From an uncultured Burkholderiales bacterium (GTDB lineage Bacteria; Pseudomonadota; Gammaproteobacteria; Burkholderiales; Burkholderiaceae_C), in NCBI GenBank assembly GCA_903871545.1, contig CAIQHG010000049.1:1-64000 (forward strand): 64,000 nt of DNA, read 5' to 3'. Below are positions 1 to 6,965 of the stretch, piece by piece. A model generated the notes under the pieces. It was not told where the DNA came from and did not search any database. It saw nothing but the letters and a program-made list of their open reading frames with translations. The translations under genes and the position numbers were made by a program. Numbering within the stretch: the stretch's first letter is position 1; the number at the start of each line of letters is the position of its first letter.

Positions 1-143
1 ACTTCATGACTGCCGATTGGGCTGAGTTGCCTTACCCTTTGCTTAAAAAAGTCTCAAGCAGGATTATCAATGAGGTCAGAGGCATAAATAGGGTGACTTT
101 AGACGTATCAAGCAAACCCCCGGCTACCATAGAGTGGGAATGA
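1..143 (+). CDS. guaA: GMP synthase (glutamine-hydrolysing), C-terminal fragment
   Basis: Only the last 47 codons are in the window; base 1 lies inside a codon and the TGA stop is at 141-143. The fragment reads [14 protein letters not shown], then [14 protein letters not shown], and ends [11 protein letters not shown]. That ending is the hallmark C-terminus of GuaA, where the dimerisation domain closes over the XMP site. GuaA makes GMP from XMP, glutamine and ATP in the cytoplasm. It is followed by about 90 bases of AT-rich DNA and then an unrelated membrane-protein gene. The N-terminal amidotransferase and ATP-pyrophosphatase domains lie upstream of the window and cannot be checked. Confidence 0.95.
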   Translation, partial: FMTADWAELPYPLLKKVSSRIINEVRGINRVTLDVSSKPPATIEWE

Positions 144-176
144 AGGGTTGTTTGTTGAAAAATATTTAAATTGATT

Positions 177-191
177 TTCCGACATTCGGAA
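177..191. promoter_or_regulatory. Perfect 15-bp palindrome, candidate operator
   Basis: TTCCGA-CAT-TCGGAA is a perfect inverted repeat with 6-bp arms and a 3-bp centre. It lies between the guaA stop and the ATG at 234, about 43 bp ahead of that start. No T-run follows, so it does not look like a guaA terminator. A TATAAA-like hexamer follows at 206-211. Its position suggests a binding site for a dimeric regulator of the membrane-protein gene. The regulator is unknown and this is inference from symmetry alone. Confidence 0.35.
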
Positions 192-233
192 TTACATATC
201 ATTGATATAAATAATATTTAAGAAAGTAGTAAT

Positions 234-755
234 ATGAATATGACGCATTACATGGAGTTATTAGCGGTCAACCAACCTTGGAATTTGCTGATCTTTATGG
301 CGGGACCTATTGTTCTTGCTGAGACTTTAGCAATTACAGAGTTTTATTTGCTTTTTACTCGAAAATTTGACGGACTCATATATCAGTTGAACCGCTTTTC
401 TGGTATCACAGTAGGTATCTACTTCGCTGGAATAATCGTTTACATAGTTACTAACGCTATTGTTCCGATAACAAAATCTGGAGAATGGCGATCTTTCATT
501 GATGTTATTGCTGTGGGGACTTATGTTGTTGCGGGGATACCTTTGGTGTTTATTGCAATTCAAGAATTGGGTTTAATCAACGCTGAGCTTAGTAATGAAA
601 GTAAGCTAAAGATTCATGCAATTTGCGTTTCTTTATTCCTCATATTTGGTCATATCGCTATGATTACTGGGATGATTGATCCAGCAATTTTTGGTTATCA
701 ATCACCTGGACTCATGGATATGAGTCATGAAATGCCGATGGAGCACAATAAGTAA
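234..755 (+). CDS. Small four-helix membrane protein of unknown function
   Basis: A 173-residue inner-membrane protein with four clear hydrophobic segments at about residues 16-40, 58-78, 88-110 and 125-150. The N-terminus (MNMTHYMELLAVNQPWN) and the motif LAETLAITE recall a small uncharacterised bacterial family, which I believe is DUF6803; I am not certain of the number. The tail is rich in Met, His and acidic residues (DMSHEMPMEHNK), which would suit weak binding of a soft metal such as copper. That is inference. Start: ATG 234 or ATG 240; a weak AAGAAAG lies just upstream. It stands alone, with a palindrome 43 bp ahead and 366 bp of non-coding DNA behind. Confidence 0.8.
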   Translation: MNMTHYMELLAVNQPWNLLIFMAGPIVLAETLAITEFYLLFTRKFDGLIYQLNRFSGITVGIYFAGIIVYIVTNAIVPITKSGEWRSFIDVIAVGTYVVAGIPLVFIAIQELGLINAELSNESKLKIHAICVSLFLIFGHIAMITGMIDPAIFGYQSPGLMDMSHEMPMEHNK

Positions 756-930
756 CGACTCAATGTAGAAATCTATTTAACCTTTTTTATGAAAATATTT
801 GATTTAATATAGTTTTTGAATTCATTGCTATTTTTTAAGTAAAACTCAACTTACATAAAAGTTACACGCGAATAGTTGGCGTGTTTTGATCCATTGAGAA
901 GTATCCTAGAGTTGAGGAATAATCAACTAT

Positions 931-1099
931 TGAGCTACGCTCTATAGCCAGGATGCGGTACCATGAGTACCGGGAAAAGAAACGGGACAGCGCTATTCCG
1001 CTGTGTTCTAGCAAAAGCAGAGCTTTAACTCTCTCTTTTGATAGCTCAGCTCATTGGGTCCAGTTAATATCCCAGTCCTAAGGACCGGGTTTTACGGCA
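931..1099 (+). ncRNA. Candidate structured leader RNA (riboswitch-like, class unknown)
   Basis: This lies in the 366-bp gap 756-1121 directly ahead of the EamA transporter. Nested complementarities can be read by eye. P1 pairs 931-937 (TGAGCTA) with 1042-1048 (TAGCTCA). P2 pairs 939-943 (GCTCT) with 1019-1023 (AGAGC). Inside are two perfect 6-bp hairpins, 956-961/967-972 (CGGTAC/GTACCG) and 987-992/999-1004 (ACAGCG/CGCTGT), joined by the purine-rich GGGAAAAGAAACGGG. A further hairpin at 1071-1089 is followed by TTTT, like an expression platform. This is the architecture of a multibranched aptamer. I compared it from memory with the guanidine-I, TPP, cobalamin, FMN, SAH and GEMM cores and found no match. 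The rest of the gap, 756-930, is AT-rich with no gene that I see. Confidence 0.5.
1071..1093 (+). terminator. Terminator-like hairpin in the leader
   Basis: CCC-A-GTCC, loop TAA, GGAC-C-GGG forms a 7-bp stem with one A-C mismatch, followed by TTTT at 1090-1093. It ends 28 bp before the ATG at 1122. GGTCC at 1057-1061 could pair with the 3' arm (GGACC) instead, which would give a simple anti-terminator switch. The U-run is short, so the hairpin could equally be a purely structural helix. Confidence 0.35.
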
Positions 1100-1121
1100 C
1101 CATCGATAAAAGGGAGTCCTA

Positions 1122-2015
1122 ATGGATTTCAAAAGTTTAATTAGGTTGTTAGTTTTGTCCGCCCTATGGGGCGGCTCTTTCTTGCTTATGCGTATAGCCT
1201 CTCCAGTGTTGGGTCCCTCTTTAACAGTTGAAGGAAGAGTGGGCTCGGCAGCAGTGTTTCTTTTTTTACTCTCTATTTATCTGAAAAAGAATTGGAATTG
1301 CTTTAATCATTGGAAGCATTACACAATTCTTGGTTTTTTTAACTCCGCTTTACCTTTCTTTTTATTTAGTTATGCTTCCATAACTTTATCCGCATCTGAA
1401 ACATCCATTATCAACGCTACAGCACCAGTCTGGGGGTTTGTAATAGGTGTTTTTTTGGGATATGAAAGGTTAAATTTCAAGAGAGGGCTAGGCTTATTGA
1501 TTGGAATATTAGGTGTGATAATTTTATTTAGTGATAAAAATTTTTCTGCTAACGAGAACTCTGCTTTTGCAATTTTTTGCGGACTGATTGGAGCTTTCTC
1601 ATACGGTGTGGCGACTAATTATGCGCATAAAGCTATAACCGTAGAGCCCTTCTTAAATGCTTATGGAATTATGGTTTTTTCAACAATCATCATTTTTCCA
1701 ACTCTTTTCTTTGTTCCAATAAGAGGCGAGCCCAATCTTAACGTTGCCTTAGCTGTAATTGCTCTTGGTGTTTTATGCAGTGGAATTGCCTACTTACTTT
1801 ATTTTCGTTTGATCAAAGATTTAGGCGCAACTTCAACCCTAACCGTTACTTTCCTAATTCCAATATTTGGAACTCTTTGGGGATTTTTGGTCCTAGATGA
1901 AACCATTACCATAAATACAATTATCGGAATGTCTATTGTCCTATTTGGCACAGGAATGGTAACCGAACTAAATATTCGAAAAATCCTACCCTCAATATTC
2001 GCCAATTCAAATTGA
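1122..2015 (+). CDS. EamA/DMT-superfamily transporter
   Basis: A 297-residue protein of about ten predicted membrane helices in two homologous halves, the EamA (DMT) fold. The N-terminal helix carries ALWGGSFLLMRIA, and the end of the second half reads IFGTLWGFLVLDE, both typical of the family. Members export or import small metabolites (amino acids, nucleosides, amines); the substrate cannot be read from sequence. AAGGGAG at 1109-1115 serves the ATG at 1122. The gene is transcribed alone behind a long, structured leader, so its expression may be controlled by a ligand-sensing RNA. The length is normal for the family. Confidence 0.88.
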   Translation: MDFKSLIRLLVLSALWGGSFLLMRIASPVLGPSLTVEGRVGSAAVFLFLLSIYLKKNWNCFNHWKHYTILGFFNSALPFFLFSYASITLSASETSIINATAPVWGFVIGVFLGYERLNFKRGLGLLIGILGVIILFSDKNFSANENSAFAIFCGLIGAFSYGVATNYAHKAITVEPFLNAYGIMVFSTIIIFPTLFFVPIRGEPNLNVALAVIALGVLCSGIAYLLYFRLIKDLGATSTLTVTFLIPIFGTLWGFLVLDETITINTIIGMSIVLFGTGMVTELNIRKILPSIFANSN

Positions 2016-2288
2016 CCCTAACACTACGAAATGCCCAGTGCAACCTGTGGCAACACAAAAGGTTCATGTACAAAAAATAAAAACGAACAATTAATAAACC
2101 CTAATTCGGACTTATAGCCATCTTTTTTGGCGATATTCAAAAAAGAAGGTCAATTCCTTTGGTTTTAACGATTAGCATCAAGTAATTGATTTAACTCAAA
2201 GTAGTAAAATTATCTCGCTTCAGATCTCCAGTAATAGATCAACAGTTTCTTTCAGCAAATCACTATCTTTTGGTATCCCTAAATTGTT

Positions 2289-3200
2289 ATGTTAATTTGT
2301 CAATCACTAGCAAAGAAATTTGATGACCATTTGGTAGTGAATAACGTCAGTTTTTCTATCTCACCCGGGGAATGTTTGGGTGTGATTGGTCCAAACGGTG
2401 CAGGTAAAACCACAACGCTTAGGATGTGCCTAGGATTAACTGCGCCTGATTCTGGCTCAATAATCGCTTTTGGACACCAAATGCCCAAAGACTCTTTGAT
2501 CATTAAATCAAGAATTGGCGTGGTCAGTCAATTCGATAATTTAGATCCGGATTTCACTTGTGCTGAGAATTTACGCGTATACGGCAATTACTTTAATATC
2601 GACCGACACACACTTTCAACTCGGATCCCCGAATTACTGGAGTTTGCATCACTTACCCAAAAAGCAGATGCCAAGCCCTCTGAACTTTCCGGTGGAATGA
2701 AGAGAAGACTCAGCTTGGCTCGTGCGCTTATCAATGATCCTGATCTTTTGCTTTTAGACGAACCAACCACTGGCCTGGACCCACAAGCAAGACATCTTAT
2801 GTGGGAAAGACTTAGTCAGTTGGTTCAAAATGGCAAATCAATTTTATTAACAACGCATTTTATGGACGAAGCAGAGAGACTTTGCCACAGACTTATCGTA
2901 CTTGATCAAGGCAGCATCATTGCACAGGGTAGCCCTAGGGAGCTTTTAAAAGAAAATTTAGAGCCTGAGGTCATTGAGGTACATGGCAATCGGGCAACCC
3001 CTCTAAAGAATCAGCCTTGGGCCTCTTGTGCATCTCGAATAGAGACTGCTGGGGAGAGTATTTATTTTTACACCGATAAGGCGCAGTCGTTGCTCAAAGA
3101 ATTGGCCGCATACCCTGAACTTAGGGTGTTGCATAGACCGGTAAATTTAGAGGATCTTTTTCTTAAATTAACGGGTAGACAAATAAGGGAGGAGGCATGA
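2289..3200 (+). CDS. NodI-type ABC exporter, ATP-binding subunit
   Basis: A 303-residue ABC ATPase with Walker A GPNGAGKTT (about residue 35), signature LSGGMKRR, Walker B LLLLDEPTTGLDP and switch TTHFMDEAE. A C-terminal extension of about 80 residues is typical of NodI/DrrA-type exporters. It powers the membrane subunit encoded by the next gene, which overlaps it by 4 bp (ATGA). NodI/NodJ export lipo-oligosaccharides in rhizobia. Close homologues are widespread in non-nodulating betaproteobacteria with unknown cargo, so I do not use the symbol nodI. No Shine-Dalgarno is obvious before ATG 2289. The 273 bp upstream (2016-2288) hold no gene that I recognise. Confidence 0.92.
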   Translation: MLICQSLAKKFDDHLVVNNVSFSISPGECLGVIGPNGAGKTTTLRMCLGLTAPDSGSIIAFGHQMPKDSLIIKSRIGVVSQFDNLDPDFTCAENLRVYGNYFNIDRHTLSTRIPELLEFASLTQKADAKPSELSGGMKRRLSLARALINDPDLLLLDEPTTGLDPQARHLMWERLSQLVQNGKSILLTTHFMDEAERLCHRLIVLDQGSIIAQGSPRELLKENLEPEVIEVHGNRATPLKNQPWASCASRIETAGESIYFYTDKAQSLLKELAAYPELRVLHRPVNLEDLFLKLTGRQIREEA

Positions 3201-3982
3201 CGGTGCTTAGAAGCCCACTACTCAGGTGGTGGCCTGTTTTCTTAAGAAATCTTTTAGTTTGGAGAAAACTTGCTATCCCCAGCCTCATTGGAAATATTGC
3301 TGAACCTTTGATGTGGTTGGTGGCCTTCGGTTACGGGATGGGTTCTTTAATTGGAAAAGTGAACTTAAATGGCTTAGAAGTCCCTTATTTACTTTTTTTA
3401 GCCAGTGGGTCTATATGTATGAGTACCATGAACGCGGCTACCTTTGAAGCGCTTTACTCGGCGTTTTCAAGAATGCACGTTCAAAAGACTTGGGATGCAA
3501 TCATGAACGCTCCTATCCGCTTAGACGATGTATTGATGGCAGAGATGCTTTGGGCTGCTTTTAAATCCATTTTTACTGCATCTGCCATTTTGGTGGTGAT
3601 GTTAAGTCTTGGAATCTCCCGCAGTCCAATGCTTTTATTTGCGCTACCTGTTTTATTGCTTACAGGTATTACCTTTAGTTGTATAGCCCTTATTTTTAAC
3701 GCTCTGGCAAAAGGATACGATTTCTTTACATACTATTTCACTCTTTTTTTAACGCCTATGACATTTTTGAGTGGGGTATTTTTCCCAAGATCACAACTTC
3801 CAGATTGGATACAAGCGCTCTCGTGGTACCTACCTTTAACTCAAGCAATCGAGCTTGTTAGACCCTTATTTCTGGGGGAGTGGCCGCCTTTTGCAATGAC
3901 CCACCTGACTATACTTGCGCTAACAGCTGCTGGAGCTTATTACACTGCCTTACGGTTGACTAAAAGGCGTTTTCAAAATTAA
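3197..3982 (+). CDS. NodJ-type ABC-2 permease
   Basis: A 261-residue ABC-2 family membrane subunit with six hydrophobic segments. It starts inside the stop of the ATPase gene (ATGA), so the two are translationally coupled. The stretch FFTYYFTLFLTPMTFLSGVFFP, with its FLSGVFFP ending, is the typical ABC-2 signature region before helix 5. Together with the NodI-like ATPase it forms an exporter for an unknown, probably amphipathic, cargo. The short inverted repeat TTAAG-TCCAGG-CTTAA just after the coding region is too weak to call a terminator. Confidence 0.9.
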   Translation: MTVLRSPLLRWWPVFLRNLLVWRKLAIPSLIGNIAEPLMWLVAFGYGMGSLIGKVNLNGLEVPYLLFLASGSICMSTMNAATFEALYSAFSRMHVQKTWDAIMNAPIRLDDVLMAEMLWAAFKSIFTASAILVVMLSLGISRSPMLLFALPVLLLTGITFSCIALIFNALAKGYDFFTYYFTLFLTPMTFLSGVFFPRSQLPDWIQALSWYLPLTQAIELVRPLFLGEWPPFAMTHLTILALTAAGAYYTALRLTKRRFQN

Positions 3983-4044
3983 GTCCAGGCTTAAGATAAA
4001 TTTGAACAGCTGGGTTGTGGAAACTATTTTCTTGTATTTTGCAT

Positions 4045-4269
4045 TCAATTACTTAAAACCCCATTGGACGAGCTCAGCCAATGCTCACAGTGGCTTTTAC
4101 TCTCAATGACTGGATAATTATTGTGCGGAACAGGTTTTCTCTTAAGTGCTGGCAAGGCGTAATAAGACTGCCCACACCGGAGGCCGGTTTCAGAAGTCTC
4201 AGATTGCAAAGCATATTTGCAATTGATGCAGGATTCTTGAGCTACAAATTGTTTTGGGGATAACAACAT
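4045..4269 (-). CDS. Cys-rich small protein of unknown function
   Basis: A 74-residue ORF on the minus strand with the cysteine pattern C-INC-KY, then GLRCGQSYY, then CEHW: four cysteines spaced as in small zinc- or iron-binding proteins. I recall similar short Burkholderiales proteins (CxxCxY, GxRCGxxYY, CxHW) but cannot name the family. The pattern is unlikely by chance, and the overlapping plus-strand ORF (4081-4263) lacks any such signature. Weak points: a single ATG start at 4269 and no clear Shine-Dalgarno. It lies convergent with the ABC exporter and may have its promoter in the AT-rich DNA at 4270-4400. Confidence 0.6.
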   Translation of the reverse strand: MLLSPKQFVAQESCINCKYALQSETSETGLRCGQSYYALPALKRKPVPHNNYPVIESKSHCEHWLSSSNGVLSN

Positions 4270-4775
4270 TAATTTATTGATTTCATTTTAAAAATTTCAA
4301 TGTCTAAAGCGGCTACCTAGCATTCAGTTTCTCACATTTAGGTCTCATAATTCAGACTCATTAGAGATTTTATTTGCGTATATTTTTTTAAACTTTAAAA
4401 GTAATAAATTTTAAGTACGATGATTTATGATTTGTCTATAAGACAAATTTAAATTAGGGTAAGTAATGGATTTGGTTACAGTTGCGTAATTTTTCATCAT
4501 CACCGATGATCGCTCATAGAATCTAGCTTTCACTCAAAATAAGGCCGGTTTCTCCCCAATTTTTGTGTATAACTATTTAAATTATTCTCTGTTTAAAGCT
4601 TGAGATTTTGATTGACCTTTTTTTGCAACAGTTTATTTTCTTTAAAAAACATGCAAGCTTTTGTGCGTTCTTTGTGCATTTTTTGTGATAGGAGCTGTCT
4701 TGATATGATTGACAAAATCGCTATTTTCTCTAAAGTCTCGGGACTAACAATAATCAAACTTCTTTAAGTAAAACA
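4270..4775. other. AT-rich non-coding region with a possible promoter
   Basis: I see no gene here. The region is AT-rich, with several T-runs. Near its right end TTGACA (4709-4714) is followed 16 bp later by TAAAGT (4731-4736), a plausible sigma-70 promoter for the PaiB-like gene at 4776. Just before it, TTTTGTGCG, TTTGTGCA and TTTTGTGA form three imperfect direct repeats at about 4660-4690, which could be a regulator site or simple low complexity. Confidence 0.4.
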
Positions 4776-5393
4776 ATGTACCTTCCAAAACAGTTTGACA
4801 TGCCTTCATTTGCTCATGAATTAATTAGGGAAAACCCTTTTTCCTCTCTCATATCAAACAACGACGAAGGTTTTCCGTATGTAACTCATTTGCCCCTTCA
4901 TTTGGATGTGAGGGATGAGGGGGTGTTCATCATGGGCCACTGTGCCAGAGTCAATCCGCACTGGCAGTATTTAAAAGCCAGGCCTAACGCATTGATTACT
5001 TTTATGGGACCCCACGCCTACATGTCCCCCTCGGTTTATCCTGACTTGGTTAGAGTGCCCACCTGGAATTATTTAACAGTACACGTTAAAGCAGTTGCTA
5101 GGTTAGTTGAGGAAAATGAACTAAAAGACTTCATATTGAAACAATTGATTGCTGATCACGAGGCAAAGTATGCAGACCAATGGCGCGCGTTACCTGATAG
5201 TTATACATCACCCATGTTATCGGCCATCGTGGCTTTTGAATTAAAAGTACTAGAAATTCAAAGCAAAGTTAAATTAAATCAACATAGGCCGGAAGCGCAT
5301 ATAAAAATGTATGAAATTTACACTAATGGAAATGAGCACGAAAAATCGCTCGCCGCTTGGATGAGTAAATTGGGCTTGAAAATTTCAACCTAA
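4776..5393 (+). CDS. PaiB-like FMN-binding protein
   Basis: A 205-residue protein that begins MYLPKQFDMP and contains PFSSLISNNDEGFPYVTHLP and HVNP-like NPHWQYL, all features of the PaiB / FMN_bind_2 family. In Bacillus, PaiB is linked to repression of sporulation and protease genes. In proteobacteria the family is better described as split-barrel flavin- or haem-binding proteins of unclear role. Full length for the family. It precedes tadA by 20 bp and may be co-transcribed with tadA and ldcA. No strong Shine-Dalgarno is visible before the ATG. Confidence 0.88.
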   Translation: MYLPKQFDMPSFAHELIRENPFSSLISNNDEGFPYVTHLPLHLDVRDEGVFIMGHCARVNPHWQYLKARPNALITFMGPHAYMSPSVYPDLVRVPTWNYLTVHVKAVARLVEENELKDFILKQLIADHEAKYADQWRALPDSYTSPMLSAIVAFELKVLEIQSKVKLNQHRPEAHIKMYEIYTNGNEHEKSLAAWMSKLGLKIST

Positions 5394-5413
5394 TCTTTTT
5401 TTTAAAATCTCTT

Positions 5414-5932
5414 ATGACTGACCTAACCGACACCCTCGCTGACGAGGGATTTATGCGTTTGGCACTTGAACAGGCAAAATTGGCTGCTCTTGCCGGAGAG
5501 GTTCCGATTGGCGCTGTGTTGGTTAAAAACGGAGTTGTCATTTCCTCTGGGCACAACAACCCGATCGGATCTTGTGATCCAACTGCTCACGCTGAAATTC
5601 AGGCTATCCGCTTGGGCGGGAAAAGGGTGGGCAACTATAGGCTCGTGGACTGCTCACTTTACGTCACACTTGAGCCTTGCTCCATGTGCTGTGGCGCTAT
5701 TTTTCAGGCAAGACTAAAGAACGTTTTTTACGGTACAAATGATGAGAAAATAGGCGCCTGTGGGTCGGTTTTGAATCTCTTTAATTTTCCTTCCCTAAAT
5801 CACCAAACCAAGCTCCACTCAGGCTTGCTGAAAGATGAGTGTGCTCAGGTGCTAAAAGAGTTTTTCAAACAAAGAAGAATGGATAAAAAAAGTAGTGTCT
5901 TTGCAACAAATCCATTAAATCATCCTAGCTAA
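5414..5932 (+). CDS. tadA: tRNA-specific adenosine deaminase
   Basis: A 172-residue member of the cytidine/adenosine deaminase fold. The zinc and catalytic motifs are HAEIQAI (His ligand plus catalytic Glu) and EPCSMCCGAI (two Cys ligands). VPIGAVLVKNG and NYRLVDCSLYVTLEPC are typical of TadA. It converts A34 to inosine in tRNA-Arg(ACG), which is needed to read CGC and CGA codons. It is followed 18 bp later by ldcA. The C-terminal 20 residues are basic and probably flexible. Confidence 0.95.
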   Translation: MTDLTDTLADEGFMRLALEQAKLAALAGEVPIGAVLVKNGVVISSGHNNPIGSCDPTAHAEIQAIRLGGKRVGNYRLVDCSLYVTLEPCSMCCGAIFQARLKNVFYGTNDEKIGACGSVLNLFNFPSLNHQTKLHSGLLKDECAQVLKEFFKQRRMDKKSSVFATNPLNHPS

Positions 5933-5950
5933 TTTTTACCCCCCTTTGAT

Positions 5951-6910
5951 ATGACCTCTATTTATATTTACTCTCCCTCTGGCGCGGTTAGGGATAAGTC
6001 GGCTTTTAAGCGCGGGGTCAAAAGATTAAAAGACCAAGGATATGACGTTCAAATCGATCCCAGTGCTTTGCAATCCTGTAACCGATTTGCAGGTACAGAC
6101 GATCAGCGCCTTGATTCAATTGAGCGAGCCGCCTCGAGTGGTGCAGATGTGGCCATGATTACAAGGGGAGGGTACGGATTATCAAGAATACTTCCCTATA
6201 TTTCGTATAAAAAAATCGCCAACGCTATTAAATTAGGGACCACCTTTGTCGGCTTAAGCGATTTCACGGCTTTTCAAATGGCCTTGTACGCTAAGACCGG
6301 CGCCAGTACATGGGCAGGACCTACGCTGCTCGCAGACTTTGGAGGCGAGCAAGAGCCTAACGAACTGACACAACTTTGTTTTGAAGATATGGTCTCAGGT
6401 AGGGGGGAGGGAGCTGGTTGGAAAATTAAAAGCTCTATGGCTAAAAATCTATTTAACAAAGCACTCAAAGGACGACAAAGTATCACTATCGAGGACGCAC
6501 TCCTTTGGGGAGGTAACCTATCTATAGTATGTGCTTTGCTGCATACACCATACTTTCCACAAATTGAGGGCGGCATCTTATTTTTGGAGGACGTGGGTGA
6601 ACATCCCTACAGGCTAGAGAGAATGCTTATTCAATTGCTTCAAGCAGGGGTTCTTGCAAAGCAAAAGGCAATTATCTTGGGTTCTTTTACAGAATTCAAA
6701 CTAACAACTCATGACAAGGGTTACAAGCTTAAATCAGTTTTTGAATTTTTAGCTAGTCAACTTAAAACCCCAATTATTTGCGACCTTCCTTTTGGCCATG
6801 TGCCACTCAAATTGTGCCTACCGTTTGGAGAGCGTGTAACGTTTGCAACCGAGGGTCAAGAAGCATTTTTATTTTGGAAGCAGCACAATCACCTTCATGA
6901 GAGCCATTAA
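5951..6910 (+). CDS. ldcA: LD-carboxypeptidase (muramoyltetrapeptide carboxypeptidase)
   Basis: A 319-residue peptidase family S66 protein. The nucleophile motif is GLSDFTAF (Ser at about residue 98), and the Glu and His of the triad are in FLEDVGEHPYR and PFGHVPLK. TRGGYGLSRILPY is the usual LdcA loop. The enzyme removes the terminal D-Ala from murein tetrapeptides in the cytoplasm as part of peptidoglycan recycling. I see no signal peptide, consistent with that location. It probably forms an operon with tadA upstream. Confidence 0.93.
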   Translation: MTSIYIYSPSGAVRDKSAFKRGVKRLKDQGYDVQIDPSALQSCNRFAGTDDQRLDSIERAASSGADVAMITRGGYGLSRILPYISYKKIANAIKLGTTFVGLSDFTAFQMALYAKTGASTWAGPTLLADFGGEQEPNELTQLCFEDMVSGRGEGAGWKIKSSMAKNLFNKALKGRQSITIEDALLWGGNLSIVCALLHTPYFPQIEGGILFLEDVGEHPYRLERMLIQLLQAGVLAKQKAIILGSFTEFKLTTHDKGYKLKSVFEFLASQLKTPIICDLPFGHVPLKLCLPFGERVTFATEGQEAFLFWKQHNHLHESH

Positions 6911-6965
6911 ATTTATTTTTCCTTACCCTTAATAGCCCAAGCACTATTGAACCATTACATCACTC

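Noticed and set aside
931-1099. Guanidine-I or another named riboswitch
   Set aside because: I could not match the conserved core sequences that I remember; naming a ligand would be a guess.
2101-2288. Minus-strand open frame ahead of the NodI-like gene
   Set aside because: Too short, no start codon, no recognisable residues.
2289-3982. Nodulation factor export (nodIJ) and a symbiosis island
   Set aside because: NodI/NodJ-like exporters are widespread in betaproteobacteria and no other nod genes are present.
4081-4263. Plus-strand 60-residue ORF
   Set aside because: It is antisense to the Cys-rich minus-strand frame, has no family signal and no ribosome site.
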